A stretch of 37,513 bases of DNA from CAZWRK01 sp964635875 (GTDB lineage Bacteria; Pseudomonadota; Gammaproteobacteria; Burkholderiales; Aquaspirillaceae): assembly GCA_964635875.1 (NCBI GenBank), contig CAZWRK010000032.1:1-37513 (forward strand). The letters are read 5' to 3'. The notes under the pieces were generated by a model that saw only the letters and a program-made list of their open reading frames with translations, was not told the origin of the DNA and made no database searches. Position numbers and translations under genes: made by a program. How positions within the stretch are numbered: position 1 is the stretch's first letter; each line of letters begins with the position of its first letter. Positions 15,280 to 22,217 of this stretch are shown here, piece by piece.

Positions 15280-15510
15280 ATGAAAAATATGGAGGAAAAA
15301 AACATTTTGTGCGAAGTACCTACCGACGGAACTGGTGGTGCTGCATACCTCTACCAAGAGGTCAAAAAATCTAATAATGAAGTTACCTACAATGTTATGC
15401 TTTTCAACAAAAAAACAGGGTATAGCATGCATGTATACAGTAGTAAAGATGTTTTTCATGCGATGCAAAAGTTCCACGAATTTATCAAATGTGTACTGCA
15501 GCCTGTATGA
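15280..15510 (+). CDS. First early protein, unknown
   Basis: 76 residues starting at ATG 15280 (an in-frame ATG at 15289 is the alternative), about 12 bases after the predicted transcription start of P1. The sequence has an alternating pattern 'GGAAYLYQEVKKSNNEVTYN' and 'VMLFNKKTGYSMHVYSSKD' that looks like a small beta-sheet domain. It is followed by ATGA overlap with the next small gene. As the first gene behind the strongest-looking promoter it is a candidate early host-takeover protein, but no family is recognised. Confidence 0.6.
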   Translation: MKNMEEKNILCEVPTDGTGGAAYLYQEVKKSNNEVTYNVMLFNKKTGYSMHVYSSKDVFHAMQKFHEFIKCVLQPV

Positions 15511-15617
15511 GCGACATTCCTACGTGGTTCTATCCTCGCGAACGTATGCTTGAACAATGCGAAAATGACAGAGAGCGCGCGCGAACTGAAGACGACGACA
15601 ATAACGAAGATAATTAG
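15507..15617 (+). CDS. 36-residue acidic protein
   Basis: ATG at 15507 overlaps the upstream stop by ATGA. The peptide begins MSDIPTWFYPRERMLEQCEN and ends in a very acidic tail (EDDDNNEDN). It is supported by tight coupling and by filling the gap before the gene at 15633. No function visible. Confidence 0.45.
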   Translation: MSDIPTWFYPRERMLEQCENDRERARTEDDDNNEDN

Positions 15618-15632
15618 CCTAACTATATACAT

Positions 15633-16457
15633 ATGGACAACCTCACGCCTGAGGCACAAGACATCGAAGTGCTGACACCGTCGGCACTTGAAGCGCAAAC
15701 ACGCGCAGAGTATGACCAATCAATCGTTACTGCTCACCGGTTTCCGCGCAGTCTCGACCGATTCCTGAAAACTGCCGAGACATACGCCACAATCAACCCT
15801 GAGGTGGCCGCGTCAATGGAATATGCAAAGCCTGTGAAGGGTAAAGCTGTAAAAGGACCATCTGCGCGCTTGGCTGAAATCGTGGCCGCAACGTATGGCA
15901 ATATCCGCGTACAGGCTCGTGTTATCGCCGAAACGAACACCGAGGTCGTTGCGCAGGGAATCGCACATGACCTTGAGACCAACGTGGCGCAATCCACGGA
16001 AGTGACAGTCAGCATAGTAACGAAAGAGGGGAAACGATACAGCTCAGATTTGATTGCTACTGTCCGAGCGGCAGCGTGCGCAAAGGCTCGCCGCAACGCT
16101 ATTTTCCTTGTTGTTCCAGCATCTATTTGCATGCCTATCATTGAGGCTGCTCGTAGAGTTGCGGCTGGTGACGCAAAAACATTTCCTCAACGCAGAAAAG
16201 CTACACTTGACTGGTTGATTGAGCGCGGTATTACTACGAAATTGATACTTGAATATGTCGAGCGCGAGAAGGTCGAGGATATCACTTTGGACGATATGAG
16301 CGACCTAGTGGCAATCAAAAACGCCGCATCCGAAGAGGGTACAGACCTGCACAAATTCTTTGAAAAGGCCACAGAGGAACGCTTGGAAAAGGCCAAATAT
16401 GATTCTGAAGGTTTGAAAATGGGCGCGTTGCGAAAAGACAATGACAAAAAGGAATAA
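15633..16457 (+). CDS. Putative single-strand annealing/recombination protein
   Basis: 274 residues. It belongs to a widespread phage family I recognise by pattern: 'TAHRFPRSLDRFLKTAETYA', 'EVAASMEYAKPVKGKAVKGP', 'SARLAEIVAATYGNIRVQAR', then 'HDLETNVAQSTEVTVSIVTK' and 'AAACAKARRNAIFLVVPASI'. The C-terminal part, 'RKATLDWLIERGITTKLILE' and 'ITLDDMSDLVAIKNAASEEG', resembles the C-termini of RecT-type annealing proteins. It overlaps the start of the nuclease-FtsK gene by 17 bases, the usual pairing of an annealing protein with an exonuclease. The recombinase role is inferred from this pairing; the family itself is often annotated as hypothetical. Confidence 0.5.
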   Translation: MDNLTPEAQDIEVLTPSALEAQTRAEYDQSIVTAHRFPRSLDRFLKTAETYATINPEVAASMEYAKPVKGKAVKGPSARLAEIVAATYGNIRVQARVIAETNTEVVAQGIAHDLETNVAQSTEVTVSIVTKEGKRYSSDLIATVRAAACAKARRNAIFLVVPASICMPIIEAARRVAAGDAKTFPQRRKATLDWLIERGITTKLILEYVEREKVEDITLDDMSDLVAIKNAASEEGTDLHKFFEKATEERLEKAKYDSEGLKMGALRKDNDKKE

Positions 16458-18447
16458 GGTCACAAAAAAACTATCGCGTTTGCCAAAGGTGGTGCGCACA
16501 GAGCGACCACCTGTTGAGGACTTTCCTTTGCAGCATTACTCGTATTCAACTTTCGTGAAATTCTCAACGAACCCGATACTGTTCAAAATCAACTACATCA
16601 ATCATGACCCCATAGAGCACCTGACAAACGTATCTAGCGTCGTCGGTAATGCATTTCATGCGGCTATGGAGGCGTTTTATACCAGTAAGGCCTCCAACAC
16701 CCCAGATCCGGTCAAAGACGGCTTAGAGGCCGGCACAGCGTTTCTGGCAGGTTATGAGGAGGGGTTTATCGACTACTCTACGGCAGTTCCTACGCGCGAT
16801 AAGGCGCACGCTGATCTTGCTACGGTATTTGCCTCATACATGCGCGACAAGCACTTTGAAAATGAGACGGTTGTTGCGTGCGAGGAGCTTATCGAGGAAG
16901 ACGTAGACCTCGAATGGAACGGTGAGCGCATCACGTTGCCGGTGAAGCTCAAGGGGTACATCGATAAAGTGGTTCGCGATAAAAAAGGAAGACTCAAAAT
17001 AGTTGACTACAAAACGACTCGCGCGTTCTCTGACCCTGAGAAAATCGACGGCGCGAAAATGCTACAGGCGGTACAATACTTTTTCCTTGTGTATGCGAAA
17101 TATGGCGAGGCACCGTACTCAATCATTTTCGAAGAGGTGAAAATCAGCAAAAACAAAGACGGTTCTTCGCAGCTGCGCGAGTATGAGGTGGTGTATGAGG
17201 ATAGCAAGCTGTTTTTCGACTTCTACCTGCGCTTTTACGAGGATATCACGCGCGCGGTGAATGGCGAGGCAGTATTCGTTCCAAACATTCACAGCTTTTA
17301 TGATAACGAGATTGCTGTGGTGTCTTACATTCATCGGCTCGATGTGTCTGAGGAGGCTGCAAAACTCAAAAAAAAGCTCGGCGTGTCCAACATGACGGAG
17401 CTGCTCAAAAAGCAAATCGAGAGCGCTGGTTCTATGCGCAAATTCTTGAAGGCAGCCGAACGCCAGTTCGTTAATTCAGAAAACCTTAATTACGAGAACA
17501 TGACCACGGAAGAAAAAATACGAACCAAGCTTATGACGCTTGGGATAGTCCTACAATTCGACAGCGTCGTTTCTGGGCACAATATCGACCTCTACCGCTT
17601 CTCACCCACCTTAGGGCTAAAAATGAGCAAAATCGAGGCATATAGCGCTGACGTCGAGCAGGTGCTGGGCATCTCTGGTGTTCGCATCCTTGCGCCAATT
17701 CCAAATAGTAACCTTGTAGGCTTCGAGGTGCCGAAGCTCGAGCGCACGTTCCCTACAGAAAATCCTAATCCGCGCGACTTCGAGCTGGCTGTCGGCGTCG
17801 ACATCTACGGAGTAACGCAATATTTTGACATCCGCACTGCACCGCACATGCTTGTCGCTGGCGCTACCGGCTCCGGTAAATCGGTGTTTCTCAACTCGAT
17901 GATTTCACAGCTCCTCACTATTCCAAACACTGAACTTCACTTGTTCGACCCGAAAATCGTTGAGCTGGCGCATTTCAAAAGCCAGGCTACGGAATACCTC
18001 ACCGAACAGGAAGACATAGCACTCGCGCTCATGGAGCTTGTAGACGAAATGAACAGACGATACCAGGCCATGGCGGCGGATGGTGTGCGCAGTATCGCGG
18101 ACATGCCGAAAATGCCATACAAGTTTGTTGTTCTCGATGAGTATGGAGACCTCGTTCTTGGCAAAGGAAAGGCTGCGAAAAACGTTAATGAGTCCATACA
18201 GTTGCTCGCACAGAAGGCTCGCGCTGCCGGTATTCATCTCATCATCTCGACACAGAGTCCGCGCGCAGACATCATCACTGGCTCTATCAAGGCTAACTTT
18301 CCCACAAAGGTTGCATTCAGAATGTCAAAAGCTATCGACTCACAGGTTTTATTGGACCATGTGGGAGCTGAGAAGCTACTCGGTAAGGGAGACATGCTGT
18401 TTTCCTCACATCATGGTTTGAATCGTTTGCAGGGTTTTAATGCTTAA
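16441..18447 (+). CDS. PD-(D/E)XK nuclease fused to FtsK-type DNA translocase
   Basis: 668 residues in one uninterrupted frame. The N-terminal RecB-like nuclease has 'YSYSTFVKFSTNPILF', GNAFHAAM (His73), GYIDK with Asp175, IVDYKTT with Asp189 and Lys191, and the QxxxY motif (Gln209-Tyr213). The usual Fe-S cysteines are absent. From about 390, the FtsK alpha/beta region reads 'GLKMSKIEAYSADVEQVLGI'. Walker A GATGSGKS is at 474-481, Walker B 'VVLDEYGDL' has Asp566/Glu567, and the motor ends with 'KVAFRMSKAIDSQVLLDHVG' and 'GAEKLLGKGDMLF'. No membrane segment and no gamma (KOPS-reading) domain. It probably forms a hexameric motor that pulls DNA into its own nuclease, comparable in logic to HerA-NurA or RecBCD. 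It overlaps the putative annealing protein. Confidence 0.9.
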   Translation: MTKRNKVTKKLSRLPKVVRTERPPVEDFPLQHYSYSTFVKFSTNPILFKINYINHDPIEHLTNVSSVVGNAFHAAMEAFYTSKASNTPDPVKDGLEAGTAFLAGYEEGFIDYSTAVPTRDKAHADLATVFASYMRDKHFENETVVACEELIEEDVDLEWNGERITLPVKLKGYIDKVVRDKKGRLKIVDYKTTRAFSDPEKIDGAKMLQAVQYFFLVYAKYGEAPYSIIFEEVKISKNKDGSSQLREYEVVYEDSKLFFDFYLRFYEDITRAVNGEAVFVPNIHSFYDNEIAVVSYIHRLDVSEEAAKLKKKLGVSNMTELLKKQIESAGSMRKFLKAAERQFVNSENLNYENMTTEEKIRTKLMTLGIVLQFDSVVSGHNIDLYRFSPTLGLKMSKIEAYSADVEQVLGISGVRILAPIPNSNLVGFEVPKLERTFPTENPNPRDFELAVGVDIYGVTQYFDIRTAPHMLVAGATGSGKSVFLNSMISQLLTIPNTELHLFDPKIVELAHFKSQATEYLTEQEDIALALMELVDEMNRRYQAMAADGVRSIADMPKMPYKFVVLDEYGDLVLGKGKAAKNVNESIQLLAQKARAAGIHLIISTQSPRADIITGSIKANFPTKVAFRMSKAIDSQVLLDHVGAEKLLGKGDMLFSSHHGLNRLQGFNA

Positions 18448-18458
18448 AAAATATATTT

Positions 18459-18704
18459 ATGGACATCGTGCTTTTTTTCATTTCAACAATTTTACTTTGC
18501 TGTATTTGGTTCTGTGTTGGCTCATTATTTATGCTTCAAAAATCATCTAAATGGATTGACGAATTACACGAGTGCGCTTCAGAATGTTTCAATTTATACG
18601 ATAAAAAAATCGAAAAACAAAAAGCAATGATAGGCATTCTTGTAAAAGAAAACTGCGAACTCAAAAAAAAAGCATATGCAAAAAATAAACGAAAAATTGC
18701 TTAG
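18459..18704 (+). CDS. Membrane-anchored coiled-coil protein
   Basis: 81 residues. An N-terminal hydrophobic segment (residues about 3-27, 'IVLFFISTILLCCIWFCVGS') is followed by a charged helical region 'KIEKQKAMIGILVKENCELK' and a basic end. This is one membrane span with a cytoplasmic or periplasmic coiled coil. It overlaps the RtcB start by 29 bases. Inner-membrane spanins look similar, but its early-block position argues against a lysis role. Function unknown. Confidence 0.55.
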   Translation: MDIVLFFISTILLCCIWFCVGSLFMLQKSSKWIDELHECASECFNLYDKKIEKQKAMIGILVKENCELKKKAYAKNKRKIA

Positions 18705-19848
18705 CTTTGCGTCTGTCATCGACCCGCAAACACTTAAACAGGCAGAGCTTACGAGCTCTATGCCGTTCATACAACCGCATTTGGCACTCATGCCCGATGC
18801 GCACCTTGGTCTCGGTGCCACAGTCGGTTCTGTTATCCCTACGATCGGAGCAATCATTCCTGCGGCTGTCGGTGTTGATATTGGCTGCGGAATGATTGCC
18901 GTACGCACACAGTTCCACAAGGATGACCTTCGCGACAAGGACTTGAAAAAACTGCACCACAGCATCACCAGAAGCATCCCTTTGAGCGCTGGAGGGTATA
19001 ATCGAAATATCACACCTACTGCGCAAAAGCGCATTGACGCTCTTAAATTCGCAGGAGTGTCTTTTGGACAACAAGACCTATACGAAGGCTATGGCGATTG
19101 GCAACATCAGCTCGGCTCTCTTGGCTCCGGCAATCACTTTATCGAGGTGTCTTTGGACGAAAACGACAACGTTTGGCTGTTCTTGCATTCCGGCTCCCGT
19201 GGTGTCGGCAACAAAATTGCACAACACCATATAAAAATCGCAAAGGAAACAATGCGCAAGTGGCTCATCCAACTGCCGCATGAAGACCTAGCCTATTTAG
19301 TTGAAGGAACAGATGAGTTCGATCGCTATATGTTCGATCTTATATGGGCGCAGGCGTTCGCGCTCGCTAACCGTGATGAAATGATGGACAGAGTTATCAA
19401 GGATTTGTGCTACTTCATGGGCACAGATGTTGAGGAGAAAGAGCGCATCAATTGCCACCACAATTTCACAAGTCGAGAGCATCATCTTGGTCACGACATG
19501 CTTGTATCGCGCAAGGGTGCTATCTCTGCTAAACGCGGTGAAATGGGTTTGATTCCTGGCTCTATGGGCACTGCTTCGTATGTTGTTGAAGGACTTGGTT
19601 TTGAGCCTGCATACTGCTCTGCTCCGCATGGCGCCGGTCGCAACTTTTCACGTTCTGAAGCACGCAAGCGATTTTCGTACGAAGACCTCGAGCAAAAAAT
19701 GCAGGGGATTGTATGGGGCGAAAGCAAAGAATTTATCGATGAAATCCCGGGTGCGTACAAGGATATTGATGTTGTTATGCAGGATGCTGCTCAATTGGTT
19801 ACCGTCAAACACACGCTCCGCCAGATCGTGAACGTGAAGGGCAATTGA
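18676..19848 (+). CDS. rtcB: RtcB-type RNA-splicing ligase
   Basis: 390 residues, close to bacterial RtcB (about 400). Motifs: 'MPDAHLGLGATVGSVIPT', 'VGVDIGCGM' with Asp68 and Cys71 (Mn2+ ligands), 'LGSLGSGNHFIEV', 'LHSGSRGVGN', 'NCHHNF' (His261/262), 'GSMGTASYVV', and 'SAPHGAGR' with His318, the residue that is guanylylated. RtcB joins 2',3'-cyclic phosphate and 5'-hydroxyl RNA ends using GTP and Mn2+, repairing RNA cut by anticodon nucleases or similar toxins. No archease or RtcA is visible. In a phage it probably counters tRNA-cleaving host defence. ATG at 18676. Confidence 0.93.
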   Translation: MQKINEKLLSFASVIDPQTLKQAELTSSMPFIQPHLALMPDAHLGLGATVGSVIPTIGAIIPAAVGVDIGCGMIAVRTQFHKDDLRDKDLKKLHHSITRSIPLSAGGYNRNITPTAQKRIDALKFAGVSFGQQDLYEGYGDWQHQLGSLGSGNHFIEVSLDENDNVWLFLHSGSRGVGNKIAQHHIKIAKETMRKWLIQLPHEDLAYLVEGTDEFDRYMFDLIWAQAFALANRDEMMDRVIKDLCYFMGTDVEEKERINCHHNFTSREHHLGHDMLVSRKGAISAKRGEMGLIPGSMGTASYVVEGLGFEPAYCSAPHGAGRNFSRSEARKRFSYEDLEQKMQGIVWGESKEFIDEIPGAYKDIDVVMQDAAQLVTVKHTLRQIVNVKGN

Positions 19849-19849
19849 T

Positions 19850-19903
19850 TTATCCACCCTGTGGATAACTGGACTTGCATGTGTATTGTTAAAGGTGTAT
19901 ACT
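19850..19903 (+). promoter_or_regulatory. Early promoter P2 with paired inverted DnaA boxes
   Basis: TTATCCAC (19850-19857) and GTGGATAA (19861-19868) form a perfect 8-bp inverted repeat with a 3-base spacer; the right arm extends to a perfect DnaA box TGTGGATAA (19860-19868). Six bases later comes -35 TTGCAT (19875-19880), 17 bases, and -10 TATACT (19898-19903). Transcription should start near 19910, so the in-frame ATG at 19905 cannot be the start and the ATG at 19932 is preferred. Confidence 0.75.
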
Positions 19904-19931
19904 TATGACAATACAACATAACAATAAACGT

Positions 19932-20174
19932 ATGTATCTTACTATCGTGGCAGACACAAAAAGTGAAACATCAAAAATCTCTACAAAGCTGGAAGCAGAG
20001 GAGGCATTGGAGCTCGAACGCCTGTCTGCTGAAGGAGAGGATTTTGAGCAACACATTGCAATCATTTCTGAGGACGATGGTGTAGAGCATGTTATTGCTG
20101 CACACGATTTAAGCGATAAAAGTGAGGCAAGTTTGCAAAAGTTCTTATCAAAAGCATTTAAGCATAGCGTATGA
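19932..20174 (+). CDS. Small acidic protein, unknown
   Basis: 80 residues from the ATG at 19932, chosen because promoter P2 places the RNA start after the upstream ATG at 19905. It is Glu/Ser-rich: 'LEAEEALELERLSAEGEDFE', 'HIAIISEDDGVEHVIAAHDL'. Predicted small alpha/beta acidic protein. The stop overlaps the next start by ATGA. Acidic early phage proteins are often inhibitors of host nucleic-acid enzymes, but nothing specific supports that here. Confidence 0.6.
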   Translation: MYLTIVADTKSETSKISTKLEAEEALELERLSAEGEDFEQHIAIISEDDGVEHVIAAHDLSDKSEASLQKFLSKAFKHSV

Positions 20175-20467
20175 AATCAACAGAGCTTGGGAGGGAAGTT
20201 GCACGTCGCATAAAAAAAGACCTCGAGGCTGCTTTCCCTAGCACACAATTTATTGTAAACACCAGCGCATATGCTGGTGGTGATACGGTTCGTGTAAAGT
20301 ACAACGGTGGACCAAGTAGAGACGAAGTTGAAAAAATCGCTTATAGGTACCAAAAAGGGCGATGGTCTGAACTCACCGACAGCTATGTGGAGGACAATGT
20401 GCGTGAAGGAATGCCGCAGGTTCGCTTTATATTCATCCTTAGAAATTCACAAATTGGACTATTATGA
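20171..20467 (+). CDS. LPD29-like small protein
   Basis: 98 residues, ATGA-coupled to the gene above. 'REVARRIKKDLEAAFPSTQF' followed by 'NTSAYAGGDTVRVKYNGGPS' and 'EVEKIAYRYQKGRWSELTDS' follows the pattern of the large polyvalent protein-associated domain 29, which is carried by phages and conjugative elements: a helix, a hairpin with YAGGxSIxVxW-like residues, then a helix. Biochemical function of the domain is not established. Its end overlaps the zinc-ribbon gene start by four bases. Confidence 0.55.
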   Translation: MKSTELGREVARRIKKDLEAAFPSTQFIVNTSAYAGGDTVRVKYNGGPSRDEVEKIAYRYQKGRWSELTDSYVEDNVREGMPQVRFIFILRNSQIGLL

Positions 20468-20604
20468 AATGTCGTCACTGTCAAAAAGAGCTCAACTGGA
20501 AGTGCTTAAGATGTGGGCACTCATGGCCTCCACATCAAGAAAACCCACCAAAAGTTTGCTCAAAATGTCGATCACCATATTGGAATATTAAACGTAAAAA
20601 GTAA
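20464..20604 (+). CDS. 46-residue zinc-ribbon protein (paralogue of 13943-14152)
   Basis: ATG at 20464 overlaps the stop of the previous gene by ATGA. The sequence has 'MKCRHCQKELNWKCLRCGHS' and 'VCSKCRSPYWNIKRKK': three CxxC knuckles and the C-terminal SPYW box. The same order occurs in the protein at 13943-14152, so both probably come from one ancestor. Zinc-ribbon DNA- or protein-binding role inferred. Confidence 0.6.
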   Translation: MKCRHCQKELNWKCLRCGHSWPPHQENPPKVCSKCRSPYWNIKRKK

Positions 20605-20608
20605 AAGT

Positions 20609-20815
20609 ATGAGCGACTTCGCCATTCACCTCTGTTCGTTCTGCGGAAACAAATGCAAAGGGAAATTCTGCAACTACTGTACCACTGCAGACGGAAGAAA
20701 AAATCAATTGATCGCGCAACTTGAAATCGAAAAATCGCGCGGTAAAAAATCCGAGACATTGTTTGGCGCTCCACGTGCTCAAACACTCGCCATGTATAAA
20801 ATTAAGGACTACTAA
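20609..20815 (+). CDS. Small zinc-finger protein
   Basis: 68 residues from the ATG at 20609; the frame is open further upstream, but that would run through the previous gene. The N-terminus 'IHLCSFCGNKCKGKFCNYCT' holds CxxC...C...CxxC, a compact zinc site. The remainder is helical and basic (RKNQLIAQLEIEKSRGKKSE) and ends TLAMYKIKDY. No named family recognised. Four bases after the preceding stop and one base before the next start. Confidence 0.6.
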   Translation: MSDFAIHLCSFCGNKCKGKFCNYCTTADGRKNQLIAQLEIEKSRGKKSETLFGAPRAQTLAMYKIKDY

Positions 20816-20816
20816 T

Positions 20817-21140
20817 ATGCAAAAAACTTTCCAAACCAGCGTACTCCCACGCATGCCAATGTTCAAAACTAATCCACAATTGCTTGAGCAATTCTTTATC
20901 GAATATAAAGAAAACGCAAAGGTGAAGTTCCGCAAAACGCGATCACTTCAAATCAACGACACCATGGTAAAGGCTGCAAAAGCCTACCAAGATAATGAGA
21001 TAACATGGGATCAATATTTCGACATTGTGGGCATCAAAAAATCATTAAGCAAAGGCGTTGATGACCCTATTGCGTCTCAAAATCGCGCTGACACACATGC
21101 CTTTAACGTCATCAAGAAAAGCAAGATGCGTGTCGAGTAG
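20817..21140 (+). CDS. Helical protein, unknown
   Basis: 107 residues from the ATG at 20817, one base after the preceding stop. It contains 'PQLLEQFFIEYKENAKVKFR' and 'MVKAAKAYQDNEITWDQYFD' with many charged residues, and is predicted mostly helical. It is the last gene before promoter P3, so it ends the P2 transcription unit unless there is read-through. No family recognised. Confidence 0.55.
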   Translation: MQKTFQTSVLPRMPMFKTNPQLLEQFFIEYKENAKVKFRKTRSLQINDTMVKAAKAYQDNEITWDQYFDIVGIKKSLSKGVDDPIASQNRADTHAFNVIKKSKMRVE

Positions 21141-21144
21141 ACAT

Positions 21145-21188
21145 TGTGGATAACTATTGTTGCGTTATATCCTTTTAGTGTGTATACT
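21145..21188 (+). promoter_or_regulatory. Early promoter P3 with upstream DnaA box
   Basis: Perfect DnaA box TGTGGATAA (21145-21153), 6 bases, -35 TTGCGT (21160-21165), 17-base spacer, -10 TATACT (21183-21188). The spacer segment TATCC-TTTT-AGTGTG is close to that of P1. Expected start of transcription is about 21195, upstream of the zinc-finger gene at 21218. Confidence 0.8.
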
Positions 21189-21217
21189 AGAACCATAGAC
21201 TAGTAAAAAAAACGCTT

Positions 21218-21349
21218 ATGAAATGTGACCTATGCAAAAAGAATGATGCGGTGGATCAACTCGAAGTACGTACAGCCAGTAAAGGCGAAATCTTCTTTGC
21301 CGATGTCTGCCAGGAATGTCTCGATGAAAGAATTAAATCGTTAAAATAA
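21218..21349 (+). CDS. 43-residue zinc-finger protein
   Basis: ATG at 21218, about 23 bases after the predicted start of the P3 transcript. Two knuckles, 'MKCDLCKKNDAVDQL' and 'ADVCQECLDERIK', give a CxxC...CxxC zinc site. This resembles the short treble-clef forms found in many phage early proteins. No function assigned. It is the first gene of the third early unit. Confidence 0.6.
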   Translation: MKCDLCKKNDAVDQLEVRTASKGEIFFADVCQECLDERIKSLK

Positions 21350-21355
21350 CGGACC

Positions 21356-21571
21356 ATGAAAAACTATAACGTTGCTCTCTTGCTCACCTTTTTTCTCGGA
21401 GGCATTGGAGTCCACAAATTCTACCTTGGCAAAACTGGCGCTGGCATTGCATACTTCATCTTCTCCTGGACGTTCATTCCTGCATTCCTCGCGCTCATTG
21501 ACTTCATCGGCATGCTCACCGGCGGCAAGGAAGCGTTCGACAAAAAATACAATAGCGGCAGGCCCTTATAG
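21356..21571 (+). CDS. TM2-domain membrane protein
   Basis: 71 residues, which is the whole TM2 domain. 'VALLLTFFLGGIGVHKFYLG' (first span and the conserved G-x-H-(R/K)-F-Y motif) is followed by 'GIAYFIFSWTFIPAFLALID' (second span) and 'FIGMLTGG'. TM2 proteins are small inner-membrane proteins of unclear function found in bacteria and animals; phage copies occur. Probably changes the host envelope early in infection, which is inference. Confidence 0.8.
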   Translation: MKNYNVALLLTFFLGGIGVHKFYLGKTGAGIAYFIFSWTFIPAFLALIDFIGMLTGGKEAFDKKYNSGRPL

Positions 21572-21576
21572 CATGT

Positions 21577-21714
21577 ATGACAGAAAAACAAAAAACACAA
21601 GTCATCATGCGCTTTAGCAGCTGGTTGTTCATCGGTGCCGCCGTCTCTCTGGTGTGCCTCTACATCGTTGCCAACGAGCTCGCTGCAAAAACACTAATTC
21701 AAGCATACCTATGA
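21577..21714 (+). CDS. 45-residue membrane protein
   Basis: The ATG at 21577 opens a frame ending at 21714 with one membrane span (about residues 15-33, 'WLFIGAAVSLVCLYIVANEL'). An earlier ATG at 21573 is in another frame and stops quickly. Its stop overlaps the next start by ATGA. No family recognised; it belongs to a run of four small membrane or exported proteins. Confidence 0.5.
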   Translation: MTEKQKTQVIMRFSSWLFIGAAVSLVCLYIVANELAAKTLIQAYL

Positions 21715-22034
21715 AAAAATTACTTACTGCATTTACGCTTCTATCCGTTCTCGTTTTGGCCCCTGGTTGCATCGTAACCACTCAAGACGGTGAACAGGTC
21801 GGCTACATCACTACTGCGGAAACCAACGGCATCATATTCAAAGCTGATGTTGTGTACATCAAATCTAAGCTCGATTCCTCGCAGGAAGAGCTCTACTGTG
21901 TTGGCAGCAAGGATGCGTTTAAAGGCTTGAAGGATGCGCGCGATAAAGAGCAAAAGGTGAAAATCAAATACCATTCCGAGGCTATCACCATGAACGGCTG
22001 CGAAAATATCGTTGATTCATTCGAGATATTATGA
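21711..22034 (+). CDS. Putative lipoprotein
   Basis: 107 residues from the ATG at 21711, ATGA-coupled upstream. The N-terminus 'MKKLLTAFTLLSVLVLAPGC' is a signal peptide with a lipobox-like end (LAPGC), although Pro at -2 is unusual. The mature part has 'DGEQVGYITTAETNGIIFKA' and two further cysteines. If lipidated it would face the periplasm or cell surface; phage lipoproteins often block superinfection. That role is inference from location and layout. Confidence 0.6.
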   Translation: MKKLLTAFTLLSVLVLAPGCIVTTQDGEQVGYITTAETNGIIFKADVVYIKSKLDSSQEELYCVGSKDAFKGLKDARDKEQKVKIKYHSEAITMNGCENIVDSFEIL

Positions 22035-22216
22035 CCGAAGTAAACCAACAACTGCCGAAGGGCGTATCAATGCATAAAATGACCGACGAGCAGGTTAAGG
22101 CTGCAATGCATGAGCAACGGCTACGCGAGAATATCGCAACAGTCATCACTGTAGCACGTCTGGTCACGTACGGTCTGTTGGTGACGTGGTTAATCCGAGA
22201 CCTTTTCTTCCGCTAG
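22031..22216 (+). CDS. Small membrane protein
   Basis: 61 residues, ATGA-coupled to the lipoprotein gene. The N-terminal 35 residues are hydrophilic and helical (MTDEQVKAAMHEQRLRENIA), and the C-terminal segment 'VITVARLVTYGLLVTWLIRD' is a membrane span. No family recognised. Part of the P3 cluster of envelope-associated small proteins. Confidence 0.5.
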   Translation: MTEVNQQLPKGVSMHKMTDEQVKAAMHEQRLRENIATVITVARLVTYGLLVTWLIRDLFFR

Positions 22217-22217
22217 T

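Noticed and set aside
19905..19931. Start of the gene at 19905
   Set aside because: It lies at the promoter -10 itself, before the predicted RNA start; the in-frame ATG at 19932 is used.
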